Source: Neptuniibacter sp048548695 (GTDB taxonomy: Bacteria > Pseudomonadota > Gammaproteobacteria > Pseudomonadales > Balneatricaceae). Taken from it: 64,000 bases of DNA. The stretch lies in the NCBI RefSeq assembly GCF_048548695.1, contig NZ_JBLYIF010000002.1; one strand, 5' to 3'. Shown here in pieces: positions 35,345 through 44,942 of this stretch. A model generated the notes under the pieces. The model searched no databases and was not told where the DNA came from. It saw nothing but the letters and a program-made list of their open reading frames with translations. Made by a program: the position numbers and the translations under genes. How positions within the stretch are numbered: the stretch's first letter is position 1; each line of letters begins with the position of its first letter.

Positions 35345-37909
35345 TTACTGGCACTGTGCCTTAAGTTGGTACAGTAGCTCGAGTGCTTGTTTGGGTGTCA
35401 GGTCATCGGGTGTGATCTGACGTAAGGCTTTTAATGCTTTGTGCTCGGGTTGGGCGAACATATCATTCTGCACAGGTGGCGGCGGTGTGTTCAACTGGGC
35501 CCCGACACTGACATCCTGCTCCAGCTGTATCAGCTTTTGTCTTGCTTGTTGCACCACTTCAATCGGTACCCCCGCTAACTGAGCCACCTGAAGACCATAG
35601 CTCTGACTTGCGGGCCCTTCTTTCACTTCGTGTAAAAATACAATCAGATCATTGTGCTCAACTGCGGTCAGGTGCACGTTGAATACACTGGTTAGCTGCT
35701 CTGGTAGGGCGGTAAGTTCAAAATAATGGGTGGCAAACAGGGTGAATGCTTCAGTGTGGCGCGCCAGGTGTTCAGCGCAGGCCCAGGCTAGAGACAGGCC
35801 GTCAAAGGTACTGGTGCCACGGCCAACCTCATCCATCAGTACCAGGCTACGGCTGGTAGCATTATGCATGATATTGGCGGTTTCGGTCATTTCTACCATA
35901 AAGGTAGAGCGCCCACCGGCCAGGTCATCAGATGAGCCCATCCGGGTGAAAATACGATCAACAATCCCAATATCGGCTGCAGATGCTGGTACATAGCTGC
36001 CAATATGCGCCAGCAGAGTAATCAGTGCTGCCTGGCGCATATAGGTAGATTTACCGCCCATATTCGGGCCGGTGATAACCAGCATGCGGCGCTCAGTATC
36101 CAGTGCCAGGTCGTTGGCGACAAAAGGCTCGTCGAGAACGGCTTCGACCACCGGGTGGCGTCCCCGCTGGATGTTAAGTACCGGCTCATCTGTCAGGTGG
36201 GGCGGCACGTAATCCAGTGACACAGCGCGTTCAGCCAGGTTTTGTAATACATCCAGTTCGGCTATAGCACTGGAGGATTCCTGTAGCGGCACCAGTTGTG
36301 CGGCGACGGTTTCCAGCAGCTCATCGTACAGGGCTTTTTCTCGCGCCAAGGCCCGGCTCTTGGCTGAGAGTGCTTTGTCTTCAAACGCTTTCAATTCAGG
36401 GGTGATGTAACGTTCGGCATTTTTTAGGGTCTGGCGCCGGATGTAGTCACCGGGGACCGTTGCGTCCTGTGCTTTGCCGATCTCAATGTAATAGCCATGT
36501 ACCCGGTTATAACCCACTTTGAGGGTGGCAATTCCGGTGCGATCACGCTCTTTTGCTTCCAGCTGGAGTAAATACTCGCCAGCGTTTTCACTGATATTAC
36601 GTAGCTCATCAAGTTCGGTATCAAACCCTTCTGCAATGACCCCGCCGTCACGGATAATCACGGGTGGATTATCGATGATTGCTTTGTTTAACAGTTGCGC
36701 GAGCTGAGGAAACTCAGCGATCTGGCCAGCTAATTGGTTAACACGTGTTGCCGTGGTGGCGGCGAGATGGGTTTGCAGCTCAGGCAGAATAGTAAGTGCA
36801 CTACGCAGTCGTTCCAAGTCTCGTGGGCGAGCCGAACGTAGCGCCACTCGGCTCAGGATACGTTCGCTATCACCGACGTTTCTGAGGCATGTTTCGATAG
36901 TTTCATATCGGTATTCCTCCTGTAGCCAGTGAAGAGCGGCTTGGCGCTGCTGTAATTGCTTCAGGTTGCGTAATGGCCGGTGTAACCAGCGGCGTAATAG
37001 GCGACTGCCCATTGGTGTTGCGCACTGATCGATGACCTTGGCCAGTGTGTTGTCGCTACCACCGGATAAATTCTGGTCGATCTCCAGATTGCGTCGGGTG
37101 GCGGCATCCAGTAGCACGCTCTCTTGCTGTTGCTCGACCTGTAGTCGTCTTATATGCGGCAGTGCGCTGCGCTGGGTGTCCCGGGCGTATTGTAATAAAC
37201 AGCCGGCAGCGCGAATGGCCAGTTGCAGATGTTCGCATCCAAACGCCTGCAGGCTTTGTACTTCAAACTGCTGACACAGCAGACGGTTGGCACTGTCAAT
37301 CTCAAAATGCCAGGGAGCCTGGGGGCGCAGGCCTGCCTGTCTATCAACCAGGGTGGCGAGATTCGAATCTTCGTCAAACAGTAATTCGGCAGGACGCAGT
37401 CGTTCCAGCTCGGCATTAAGGGCACTATCACCCTCTATTTCCTGAATAGAAAAACGTCCCGCACTGATATCCATACATGCCAGACCGAATCGATCCTGAT
37501 GCTGACATAGCGCGACCAGCAGGTTGTCACGGCGTTCATCAAGAAACGCTTCATCACTCAGTGTGCCAGGGGTGATGATACGGGCTACTGCGCGCTCAAC
37601 CGGACCTTTACTGGTGGCTGGATCTCCTATCTGCTCACAGATGACGACAGATTCGCCGGTCTTTACTAATCGACCAATATAACTTTCTGCAGCATGGTAT
37701 GGAATGCCGGCCATCGGAATGGGTTGTCCAGCAGACTTGCCGCGGGCAGTCAGCGATATATCCAGCAGGCGGGAAGCCTTTTTCGCATCGTCGAAGAACA
37801 ATTCGTAAAAATCACCCATGCGATAAAACAGTAGCTGATCCGGATGTTCCGCTTTGATCCGCAAGTACTGTTGCATCATGGGGGTATGTGTAGGGGCGTT
37901 TTTGTTCAT
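35345..37909 (-). CDS. mutS: DNA mismatch repair protein MutS
   Basis: 854 residues. Recognises mismatches and recruits MutL. Mismatch-binding Phe in the family motif LLFYRMGDFYELF (about residues 21-33), connector, lever and clamp domains, then the ATPase with Walker A GPNMGGKSTYMRQ (about 620), Walker B LVLMDEVGRGTSTFDG and the THYFEL switch. C-terminal tetramer/clamp tail (DDLTPKQALELLYQLK). Encoded opposite to its neighbours, divergent from pncC. Confidence 0.97.
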   Translation of the reverse strand: MNKNAPTHTPMMQQYLRIKAEHPDQLLFYRMGDFYELFFDDAKKASRLLDISLTARGKSAGQPIPMAGIPYHAAESYIGRLVKTGESVVICEQIGDPATSKGPVERAVARIITPGTLSDEAFLDERRDNLLVALCQHQDRFGLACMDISAGRFSIQEIEGDSALNAELERLRPAELLFDEDSNLATLVDRQAGLRPQAPWHFEIDSANRLLCQQFEVQSLQAFGCEHLQLAIRAAGCLLQYARDTQRSALPHIRRLQVEQQQESVLLDAATRRNLEIDQNLSGGSDNTLAKVIDQCATPMGSRLLRRWLHRPLRNLKQLQQRQAALHWLQEEYRYETIETCLRNVGDSERILSRVALRSARPRDLERLRSALTILPELQTHLAATTATRVNQLAGQIAEFPQLAQLLNKAIIDNPPVIIRDGGVIAEGFDTELDELRNISENAGEYLLQLEAKERDRTGIATLKVGYNRVHGYYIEIGKAQDATVPGDYIRRQTLKNAERYITPELKAFEDKALSAKSRALAREKALYDELLETVAAQLVPLQESSSAIAELDVLQNLAERAVSLDYVPPHLTDEPVLNIQRGRHPVVEAVLDEPFVANDLALDTERRMLVITGPNMGGKSTYMRQAALITLLAHIGSYVPASAADIGIVDRIFTRMGSSDDLAGGRSTFMVEMTETANIMHNATSRSLVLMDEVGRGTSTFDGLSLAWACAEHLARHTEAFTLFATHYFELTALPEQLTSVFNVHLTAVEHNDLIVFLHEVKEGPASQSYGLQVAQLAGVPIEVVQQARQKLIQLEQDVSVGAQLNTPPPPVQNDMFAQPEHKALKALRQITPDDLTPKQALELLYQLKAQCQ

Positions 37910-38006
37910 CTAGGTATTGGCAAACTGATGAATTGAATCTGTTATTAGGTAAGAGTATGTTGCGCATTGTACGTGAATTGCGTGTTGCTGCCAGTAGGGT
38001 GGGCTT

Positions 38007-38483
38007 ATGAATGTATTAGCGGAAAAAGCTGGTTGGGCTTTGCAACAAGCGGGTGCTTATTTGGCAACGGCTGAATCTTGTACCGGCGGCGGCGTGGCAG
38101 CCGCCATTACTTCGGTTGCGGGTAGCTCGGCTTGGTTTGATTGTGGTTTTGTGACCTATTCTAACCTGGCCAAGACACGTATGTTGGGGGTTGCCACAGA
38201 GACGTTGTCCGAGCATGGCGCGGTTTCTGAAGCAGTGGTGACTGAGATGGCAGAAGGTGCGTTGGCGCGAAGTGAAGCGACTATTGCTGTGGCCATTAGC
38301 GGCATTGCTGGGCCGGATGGTGGCAGTCAGGACAAACCCGTGGGTACGGTCTGGTTTGCCTGGGCTGTGCTTGATCGGCCTACAGTCACCAGTTTGTGTT
38401 TCTTTAGTGGTGAGCGAAATGCGGTTCAGCAGCAAGCGGTAGAGCAGGCACTGGAAGGGGTTATTGCTTATCTTCCGAGTTAA
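38007..38483 (+). CDS. pncC: Nicotinamide-nucleotide amidohydrolase PncC (CinA C-terminal domain)
   Basis: 158 residues, a stand-alone CinA C-terminal domain. Deamidates NMN to nicotinate mononucleotide in pyridine nucleotide salvage. Signature ATAESCTGGGVAAAITSVAGSSAWF (Ser/Thr catalytic region, about residues 20-45), then GFVTYSN and AISGIAGPDGGS with GTVWFAW. Located directly upstream of recA, as in most gammaproteobacteria. Confidence 0.94.
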   Translation: MNVLAEKAGWALQQAGAYLATAESCTGGGVAAAITSVAGSSAWFDCGFVTYSNLAKTRMLGVATETLSEHGAVSEAVVTEMAEGALARSEATIAVAISGIAGPDGGSQDKPVGTVWFAWAVLDRPTVTSLCFFSGERNAVQQQAVEQALEGVIAYLPS

Positions 38484-38528
38484 AAGACCAGATAGATTAA
38501 TGGTTTACATTATTCCCGCAAGACAGAC

Positions 38529-38575
38529 TTGCAATTCCTCAATCTTGTGAAATAATACTGTCCATACATACAGTA
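38529..38575 (+). promoter_or_regulatory. recA promoter with LexA box
   Basis: A -35 element TTGCAA (38529-38534) and a -10 AATAAT (38551-38556) are 16 bp apart. A perfectly palindromic SOS box TACTGT-N8-ACAGTA spans 38556-38575, overlapping the -10 and start region, so LexA would block transcription until DNA damage, as in E. coli. Confidence 0.92.
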
Positions 38576-38613
38576 TTTTCGGCGTACGATAAATCTTACA
38601 GACAGGGTTGAAA

Positions 38614-39663
38614 ATGGACGCGAATCGTAAAAAAGCACTCGATGCAGCACTGAGTCAGATTGAACGACAGTTTGGTAAAGGCGCTGTGATGCGCATGGGG
38701 GATCAGCCGCGTGAAGCGATTCCTTCGGTATCAACGGGTTCACTGGGTCTGGATATCGCGCTGGGTATTGGCGGTTTGCCATTTGGCCGCGTGGTAGAGA
38801 TTTACGGTCCTGAATCTTCTGGTAAAACCACACTGACATTGCAGGTAATTGCAGAGGCGCAGAAACTCGGCAAAACCTGTGCGTTTGTTGATGCTGAACA
38901 CGCACTGGACCCAATTTATGCTGAGAAATTGGGTGTGGATGTTGAGAACCTGCTGGTGTCTCAACCCGATACAGGTGAGCAGGCATTAGAGATCACCGAC
39001 ATGCTGGTACGCTCCAATGCGGTGGATGTGATTATCGTTGACTCGGTAGCAGCACTGGTACCGCGAGCTGAAATTGAAGGCGAGATGGGTGATTCGCATG
39101 TTGGCCTACAGGCGCGCTTGATGTCCCAGGCACTGCGTAAGCTGACCGGTAATGTGAAAAGCTCAAATTGCTTGCTGGTATTTATTAATCAGATTCGTAT
39201 GAAAATTGGGGTTATGTTTGGTAATCCTGAAACCACTACCGGTGGTAATGCGTTGAAGTTTTACGCTTCTGTTCGTCTGGATATCCGTCGCACCGGCGCG
39301 GTTAAGCAGGGTGATGAAGTTGTGGGTAATGAAACCCGTGTCAAAGTCGTGAAAAACAAAGTGTCGCCACCATTCCGGCAGGCTGAATTCCAGATTATGT
39401 ATGGTCAGGGTATCTACCATATGGGCGAAGTGATTGATCTGGGTGTTAAAGAGGGTCTGGTAGACAAATCGGGCGCTTGGTATGCCTACAACGGCGATAA
39501 GATCGGCCAGGGTAAAGCTAATGCAGCGAAATATCTGGAAGATAATCCGCAGGTGGCTACGGAGATTGAATCTGAAATTCGCAGTCGGCTACTGAATGTT
39601 AGCCTGCCAGAAAAAGCGAAAGATGAGGAAAAATCATCTAGCGCGCAGCTTGACCTATCGTAA
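38614..39663 (+). CDS. recA: Recombinase RecA
   Basis: 349 residues from ATG 38614 (MDANRKKALDAALSQIERQFGKG). Forms filaments on single-stranded DNA, drives strand exchange and stimulates LexA self-cleavage. Walker A GPESSGKTTLTLQ (about 66-78), Walker B VIIVDSVAALVP, L1/L2 DNA-binding region (GNPETTTGGNALKFY) and a charged C-terminal tail. Preceded by an SOS box and followed by a terminator before recX. Confidence 0.98.
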   Translation: MDANRKKALDAALSQIERQFGKGAVMRMGDQPREAIPSVSTGSLGLDIALGIGGLPFGRVVEIYGPESSGKTTLTLQVIAEAQKLGKTCAFVDAEHALDPIYAEKLGVDVENLLVSQPDTGEQALEITDMLVRSNAVDVIIVDSVAALVPRAEIEGEMGDSHVGLQARLMSQALRKLTGNVKSSNCLLVFINQIRMKIGVMFGNPETTTGGNALKFYASVRLDIRRTGAVKQGDEVVGNETRVKVVKNKVSPPFRQAEFQIMYGQGIYHMGEVIDLGVKEGLVDKSGAWYAYNGDKIGQGKANAAKYLEDNPQVATEIESEIRSRLLNVSLPEKAKDEEKSSSAQLDLS

Positions 39664-39677
39664 TAAATACCGCATTT

Positions 39678-39702
39678 AAAAGGCCCTTTAGGGCCTTTTT
39701 TT
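39678..39702 (+). terminator. Terminator between recA and recX
   Basis: AAAAGGCCC (39678-39686) pairs with GGGCCTTTT (39691-39699) around a TTTA loop, followed by further Ts. Partial readthrough would supply recX at a low level, as known in E. coli. Confidence 0.9.
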
Positions 39703-39722
39703 GTATTAGCAGGAGCGTAAAT

Positions 39723-40178
39723 TTGGATCGCACAGAACTAAGAAACTCGATCCTGAGATTATTGGCTCGGCGTGAATATAGTCGCTATGAACTGATGCAG
39801 CGTTACAGTAAGGATACCGCTGAGGATGTCGTGGAATCAGTGTTAGATGAGTTAACAGAAAGCCGTTATCTGAGTGATGCCAGGTTTGCAGAAAGCTTTA
39901 TGCGACAAAGGCTTATGCAATATCATGGCTGGCAGCGTATCAGCTATGATTTAAAGTCAAAAGGCATTGGTGCAGAGTTGCGGCAAGGCGTTTATGACAC
40001 CCTGGATGTTGATTGGAAAGCCTTGGCGTGCGACGCCTGGGCGAAGCGGTTTAAACAGCCTCCGGAGCGACAGGACCGTAAAGGGTATGCACGCCAAATG
40101 CGTTACCTAATGCAAAAAGGCTTTAGTCATGAGGAGGCGAATTATGCCATTCGCCATGCCTGTGAAGCCGAAGTCTAA
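39723..40178 (+). CDS. recX: Regulatory protein RecX
   Basis: 151 residues, TTG start. Inhibits RecA filament growth. Three-helix repeats of the family are visible: LRLLARREYSRYELMQRYS (first), YLSDARFAESFMRQRL (second), and YLMQKGFSHEEANYAI (third). AGGAGCG lies 7-8 bases before the TTG, in the gap after the recA terminator, so recX is coupled to recA by readthrough. Confidence 0.94.
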   Translation: MDRTELRNSILRLLARREYSRYELMQRYSKDTAEDVVESVLDELTESRYLSDARFAESFMRQRLMQYHGWQRISYDLKSKGIGAELRQGVYDTLDVDWKALACDAWAKRFKQPPERQDRKGYARQMRYLMQKGFSHEEANYAIRHACEAEV

Positions 40179-40331
40179 AGCTAAGGTAATGGTATGTTGC
40201 GTGGCAAAAAAGTTCGTACCAAAATCGATCACGATATATACTGTTGCGCCTTTTTAAAGAGATCCGCTTGCTCGGGCCTGAGTAGGCGGGGATTCCCAGA
40301 ATACAGATATGGATAGCATACGGTTCATCCC

Positions 40332-42935
40332 ATGAAATACATGACAAGTGCTGAAATTCGCCAGGCTTTTCTCGATTATTTTAAAGCCCAGGGCCATGAG
40401 ATTGTGGCCAGCAGTTCACTGATTCCGGCGAACGATCCCACCCTGATGTTTACCAATGCAGGTATGGTGCAGTTCAAGGATGTTTTCTTGGGTGGTGATA
40501 AACGTAACTACAGTCGGGCGACTTCATCGCAGCGTTGCGTGCGTGCCGGCGGCAAGCACAATGACCTGGAAAATGTTGGTTATACCGCGCGCCACCATAC
40601 CTTTTTCGAAATGCTCGGTAACTTTAGCTTTGGTGACTATTTCAAACAGGATGCTATCCGTTTTGCATGGATCTTTCTGACCGAGGTGATGGGGCTGCCG
40701 AAAGAGCGTCTCTGGGTTACGGTGCATCATTCTGACACCGAAGCCGAGCGTATCTGGAAAGATGAGATAGGGGTTGATCCTGAACGCTTCTCTAAACTGG
40801 ATGAAGATAACTTCTGGGCGATGGGTGATACTGGCCCATGCGGTCCTTGTACCGAAATTTTCTTTGATCACGGTGCAGATGTCTGGGGTGGCCCTCCGGG
40901 CAGCCCGGAAGAAGATGGCGATCGCTATATCGAAATCTGGAATGTGGTGTTCATGCAGTACAACCGCAGCGCCGATGGTGAAATGACTCCGCTGCCTAAG
41001 CCTTCTGTTGATACGGGTATGGGGTTGGAACGTATTGCTGCTGTTATGCAGAACGTGCATTCAAATTACGAGATTGACCTGTTTCAGAACCTGCTAAAAG
41101 CGACAGCAGCAGCAGTCGGCTGTGCCGATCTCGACAACAAATCCCTTAGGGTGATTGCAGACCACATCCGCTCCTGTTCATTTTTGATTGCTGATGGTGT
41201 GCTGCCATCCAATGAAGGTGCCGGTTATGTTTTACGTCGGATCATTCGTCGCGCAGTTCGTCATGGCAACAAGCTGGGAGCAACAGGCCCTTTCTTTAAT
41301 CAGCTGGTAGCCGCGCTGGTACAGGAAATGGGCGCAGCCTATCCTGAGCTGGCTGAAAAGCAGGCTCAGGTTGAGCGTGTATTGCTGAAGGAAGAAGAGC
41401 AGTTTGCCAAGACGCTGGATCACGGTATGCGATTGCTGCAGGACGTGATCGGCTCGCTTGACGGGCAGGAGATTCCGGGTGATACCGTGTTTAAACTGTA
41501 CGACACCTATGGTTTCCCCGTAGACCTCACGGCTGATGTGGCGCGCGAGCAAGAGCTGACGGTAGATATGGTCGGTTTTGAGCGTGAGATGGAAGTGCAG
41601 CGTCAACGTGCCCGTGCGGCGGGTAAGTTTGATATCGACTATAACGAGGCGATTCGTGTCGATGGTGAGACTGACTTCACCGGCTACACTGAACTCGAAG
41701 GCAGTGCTGAGGTGGTCGCTTTATTTGTCGAAGGTCAGCCAGTTGAACAGATGAACGCTGGTCAGCGGGGTGTTGTGGTTCTGAATCAGACTCCGTTTTA
41801 TGCCGAATCCGGTGGCCAAGTGGGTGATAGCGGTGTGCTGGCATTTTCTGGCGGTGAATATACTGTCTTCGACTGTACTAAAGAGGGGCGTAATCACCTG
41901 CATCACGGGGTGCTTGAATCGGGTGCGCTGAATGTGTCTGATCGGGTGATGCCAAAAGTAGACGCTGAGCGTCGCCAGGCGATTAAACTTAACCACTCTG
42001 CGACTCACCTGCTGCATGCCGCTCTGAAGACGGTTCTAGGCGACCACGTTCAGCAGAAAGGGTCATTAAATGATGCTGACCGGTTGCGCTTTGATTTTTC
42101 ACACTTCGAAGCGATGACAGCTGAGCAGGTCGCTGAAGTAGAGCGCCTGGTGAATGACCAGATTCGTCTTAATTCTGCGGTTGAAACTGAAGTGATGCCG
42201 TTGGAACAGGCAAAAACCAAAGGTGCAGCAGCACTGTTCGGTGAAAAATATGATGCTGATGTGCGGGTACTGACCATGGGCAAAGGCTTCTCTATGGAGC
42301 TCTGCGGTGGTACCCATGCTGAGCGAACCGGTGATATTGGCCTGTGTAAAATTATTTCGGAAGGTGGTGTTGCTGCAGGCGTACGGCGTATTGAGGCCGT
42401 GACTGGGCTGACCGCCCTAGCTTGGATTGGTCAGCTGGATGAAACCTTACAGAGTATCGGCAACCTAGTGAAAGGCTCACGCGAGACGGTACTGGATAAA
42501 GTGCAGGGTCTAGCTGAACGCAACCGTTCGCTGGAAAAGCAGTTGGAACAGTTGAAGGCTAAGCTGGCATCTGCTGCAGGTTCGGACCTGCTCTCACAGG
42601 CAGTTGAGATTAATGGCGTAAAAGTACTGGCGGCCAGACTTGAGGGCGTAGAGCCGAAAGCGTTGCGAGACACAATCGATCAGCTGAAAAATAAACTCGG
42701 TAGTGGTGTAGTGGTGTTGGCTACCGTGAGTGATGACAAAGTGGCGCTGGCCGCCGGTGTGACTCAGGACCTTACCTCGCGTGCTAAAGCAGGCGATCTG
42801 ATCCGAGAACTCACTGCCAGCTTGGGTGGTAAGGGCGGTGGCCGTCCTGATTTTGCTCAGGGCGGTGGTACCGATGTGGCCGGATTGTCAGCAGTGCTTG
42901 AGTCGGTCCCTGAGCGACTGCAGTCTGTACTCTAA
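40332..42935 (+). CDS. alaS: Alanyl-tRNA synthetase
   Basis: 867 residues; an ATG three codons later (40341) is an alternative start. Class II synthetase that charges tRNA-Ala and clears mischarged Ser/Gly. Catalytic core EIRQAFLDYFKAQGHEIVASSSLIP with TFFEMLGNFSFGDYFK; editing domain with the zinc motif HSATHLLHAAL (HxxxH) and later CGGTHAERTG; C-terminal coiled coil and C-Ala domain (GKGGGRPDFAQGG). lysC follows 15 bp later. Confidence 0.97.
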   Translation: MKYMTSAEIRQAFLDYFKAQGHEIVASSSLIPANDPTLMFTNAGMVQFKDVFLGGDKRNYSRATSSQRCVRAGGKHNDLENVGYTARHHTFFEMLGNFSFGDYFKQDAIRFAWIFLTEVMGLPKERLWVTVHHSDTEAERIWKDEIGVDPERFSKLDEDNFWAMGDTGPCGPCTEIFFDHGADVWGGPPGSPEEDGDRYIEIWNVVFMQYNRSADGEMTPLPKPSVDTGMGLERIAAVMQNVHSNYEIDLFQNLLKATAAAVGCADLDNKSLRVIADHIRSCSFLIADGVLPSNEGAGYVLRRIIRRAVRHGNKLGATGPFFNQLVAALVQEMGAAYPELAEKQAQVERVLLKEEEQFAKTLDHGMRLLQDVIGSLDGQEIPGDTVFKLYDTYGFPVDLTADVAREQELTVDMVGFEREMEVQRQRARAAGKFDIDYNEAIRVDGETDFTGYTELEGSAEVVALFVEGQPVEQMNAGQRGVVVLNQTPFYAESGGQVGDSGVLAFSGGEYTVFDCTKEGRNHLHHGVLESGALNVSDRVMPKVDAERRQAIKLNHSATHLLHAALKTVLGDHVQQKGSLNDADRLRFDFSHFEAMTAEQVAEVERLVNDQIRLNSAVETEVMPLEQAKTKGAAALFGEKYDADVRVLTMGKGFSMELCGGTHAERTGDIGLCKIISEGGVAAGVRRIEAVTGLTALAWIGQLDETLQSIGNLVKGSRETVLDKVQGLAERNRSLEKQLEQLKAKLASAAGSDLLSQAVEINGVKVLAARLEGVEPKALRDTIDQLKNKLGSGVVVLATVSDDKVALAAGVTQDLTSRAKAGDLIRELTASLGGKGGGRPDFAQGGGTDVAGLSAVLESVPERLQSVL

Positions 42936-42950
42936 GTTTGGAGATACTGA

Positions 42951-44186
42951 ATGGCGCTTTTCGTCCATAAGTACGGTGGTACCTCAGTGGGTACCGTTGA
43001 ACGTATTGAGGCAGTTGCAGATAAGCTGCAGACATTCCGTCAAGCCGGACATGATTTAGTTGTTGTGGTTTCTGCTATGAGTGGTGAGACCAATCGGCTT
43101 ATCGGTTTGGCTAAATCGATTCAGGATCAGCCCGCACCCCGGGAGATGGATGTGCTGGTGTCGACCGGTGAGCAAGTCACGATGGCGCTGTTATGTATGG
43201 CGCTGGAAAGACGTGGTATTGCGGCTCGATCCTATACGGGTGGTCAGGTACGTATCCTGACGGATAGTGCGCATACCAAGGCGCGTATCCAGGATATCGA
43301 TGTCGTCAATATTCAATCCGACCTGCAGGCTGGCCGTATCGTTGTCGTGGCTGGTTTTCAGGGTGTTGATGAGCAAGGTAATATCACCACCCTGGGCCGA
43401 GGGGGGTCTGACACCACAGGTGTGGCGCTGGCGGCGGCCCTAAAAGCAGATGAATGCCAGATCTATACTGATGTCGATGGCGTATACACTACAGATCCTC
43501 GAGTGGTGGAAACCGCGCGTCGGCTTGATCGCATTACCTTTGAAGAGATGCTGGAAATGGCCAGCCTTGGTTCTAAGGTGCTGCAGATTCGTTCGGTCGA
43601 ATTTGCTGGCAAGTACAAGGTGCCCCTGCGTGTGCTGTCGAGTTTTGTCGATGGCCCGGGCACGCTGATCAGCGTTGAGGAAGATGATACTGTGGAAAAA
43701 CCTGTAATTTCAGGCATTGCCTTTAACCGCGATGAAGCCAAGTTAACCATTCGTGGCGTGCCTGATGTACCTGGAGTGGCATCGCGGATTCTGGGCCCGG
43801 TAAGCAAGGCTAATATCGAAATTGATGTGATTGTACAGAATGTGGCAGCAGACCAGACCACGGATTTTACTTTCACTGTGCATCGTAATGACTTTGATGC
43901 CACGCGTCAGATTCTGGAGCAAACTGCGCAAGAACTGGGTGCTCGAGAGGTCGCTGGTGATAATAAAATCGCTAAGATTTCGATTGTTGGCGTGGGTATG
44001 CGATCACATGCAGGTGTTGCCAGTAAAATGTTTGATGCGTTGGCAGCAGAGAATATCAATATCCTGATGATTTCCACCTCAGAGATAAAGGTTTCTGTGA
44101 TTATTGCTGAAAAATACTTAGAGTTAGCCGTTAGGGCATTGCATACTGCGTTTAATCTCGATGCAAATGAAACCGTTAGCGAATAG
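42951..44186 (+). CDS. lysC: Aspartate kinase
   Basis: 411 residues, monofunctional. Phosphorylates aspartate for lysine, threonine and methionine synthesis. N-terminal kinase domain with VHKYGGTSVGTVERI, VVSAMSGETNRL, VDVLVSTGEQVT, GRGGSDTTGVALAAAL and YTDVDGVYTTDPRV; C-terminal ACT pair (starting LTIRGVPDVPGVASRI and ISIVGVGMRSHAGVA) for feedback control. Lies between alaS and csrA, the Pseudomonas order. Confidence 0.97.
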   Translation: MALFVHKYGGTSVGTVERIEAVADKLQTFRQAGHDLVVVVSAMSGETNRLIGLAKSIQDQPAPREMDVLVSTGEQVTMALLCMALERRGIAARSYTGGQVRILTDSAHTKARIQDIDVVNIQSDLQAGRIVVVAGFQGVDEQGNITTLGRGGSDTTGVALAAALKADECQIYTDVDGVYTTDPRVVETARRLDRITFEEMLEMASLGSKVLQIRSVEFAGKYKVPLRVLSSFVDGPGTLISVEEDDTVEKPVISGIAFNRDEAKLTIRGVPDVPGVASRILGPVSKANIEIDVIVQNVAADQTTDFTFTVHRNDFDATRQILEQTAQELGAREVAGDNKIAKISIVGVGMRSHAGVASKMFDALAAENINILMISTSEIKVSVIIAEKYLELAVRALHTAFNLDANETVSE

Positions 44187-44320
44187 CTTTATGTTGTAAT
44201 GCTTGTCTATAGTTAGACAGGTGTATATCGAATCAGGGCATGATACGGCAAGGATTTGGATGCGTGCCGACATGCAATCGGGTGAAAAGCCGATACCTGG
44301 AGATTTAAAGGAGATCCCCC

Positions 44321-44509
44321 ATGCTCATTTTGACCCGTCGTGTTGGCGAAACCCTCATGGTTGGTGACGATGTCACTGTCACTGTTCTTGGTGTTAAAGG
44401 TAATCAGGTCCGTATTGGTGTGAATGCGCCCAAGGACGTCTCTGTGCACCGCGAAGAAATTTATCAGCGGATTCAGCGCGAAAAAAATGAAGAAGGTAAT
44501 GAAAGCTAA
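44321..44509 (+). CDS. csrA: Carbon storage regulator CsrA/RsmA
   Basis: 62 residues with a strong Shine-Dalgarno (AAAGGAGA). RNA-binding dimer that recognises GGA motifs in message leaders and controls carbon flux, motility and biofilm. MLILTRRVGETLMVGDDVTV and the RNA-contacting VSVHREEIYQRI segment match CsrA. Its own leader contains GGA-bearing segments near the start (GGAGAT twice), compatible with autoregulation. Sits right upstream of the tRNA-Ser/Arg array, the same order as in E. coli. Confidence 0.97.
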   Translation: MLILTRRVGETLMVGDDVTVTVLGVKGNQVRIGVNAPKDVSVHREEIYQRIQREKNEEGNES

Positions 44510-44548
44510 TTTTCCAATTCTTTCCTTTCTTTTTTAAAATCAATTTTG

Positions 44549-44554
44549 TATAGT
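44549..44554 (+). promoter_or_regulatory. -10 element of the tRNA array promoter
   Basis: TATAGT at 44549-44554 followed by a GC-rich discriminator (ACGCGCCG), 13 bp before the tRNA-Ser gene, resembles a stable-RNA promoter. The -35 region is not distinct (a T-rich stretch). Confidence 0.45.
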
Positions 44555-44567
44555 ACGCGCCGTTGCT

Positions 44568-44657
44568 GGTGAGCTGGCCGAGTGGCTGAAGGCGCGCCCC
44601 TGCTAAGGGCGTATAGGTTTACCCCTATCGAGGGTTCGAATCCCTCGCTCACCGCCA
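44568..44657 (+). tRNA. tRNA-Ser (anticodon GCT)
   Basis: 90 nt including encoded CCA. Acceptor GGTGAGC pairs with GCTCACC, the anticodon loop CTGCTAA holds GCT (reads AGC/AGU), and a long variable arm typical of tRNA-Ser lies before the T arm GGTTCGAATCC. Directly downstream of csrA, equivalent to serV of E. coli. Confidence 0.97.
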
Positions 44658-44667
44658 TTTTGAAGTT

Positions 44668-44744
44668 GCGCCCGTAGCTCAGCTGGATAGAGTACCTGGC
44701 TACGAACCAGGCGGTCGCACGTTCGAATCGTGCCGGGCGCGCCA
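44668..44744 (+). tRNA. tRNA-Arg (anticodon ACG), copy 1
   Basis: 77 nt with encoded CCA; acceptor GCGCCCG pairs with CGGGCGC, anticodon loop CTACGAA. A34 is normally converted to inosine so it reads CGU, CGC and CGA. Spaced 10 bp from tRNA-Ser. Copies 2 and 3 are identical in all readable bases. Confidence 0.97.
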
Positions 44745-44745
44745 C

Positions 44746-44841
44746 NNNNNNNNNNNNNNNNNNNNNNNNNNNNNNNNNNNNNNNNNNNNNNNNNNNNNNN
44801 NNNNNNNNNNNNNNNNNNNNNNNNNNNNNNNNNNNNNNNNN
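44746..44841 (+). other. Assembly gap (run of Ns) inside the tRNA-Arg array
   Basis: 96 consecutive Ns begin two bases after tRNA-Arg copy 1 ends and finish on what should be the first G of copy 2. The gap falls inside identical tandem repeats, so it is probably a repeat-collapse gap and may hide another tRNA-Arg gene. Confidence 0.95.
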
Positions 44842-44917
44842 CGCCCGTAGCTCAGCTGGATAGAGTACCTGGCTACGAACCAGGCGGTCGCACGTTCGAA
44901 TCGTGCCGGGCGCGCCA
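44841..44917 (+). tRNA. tRNA-Arg (anticodon ACG), copy 2
   Basis: Identical to copy 1 from its second base; the first base is an N of the gap and is presumably G. Encoded CCA present. Confidence 0.94.
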
Positions 44918-44942
44918 CTTCTGCAGTGTTTTACCTCTTTAC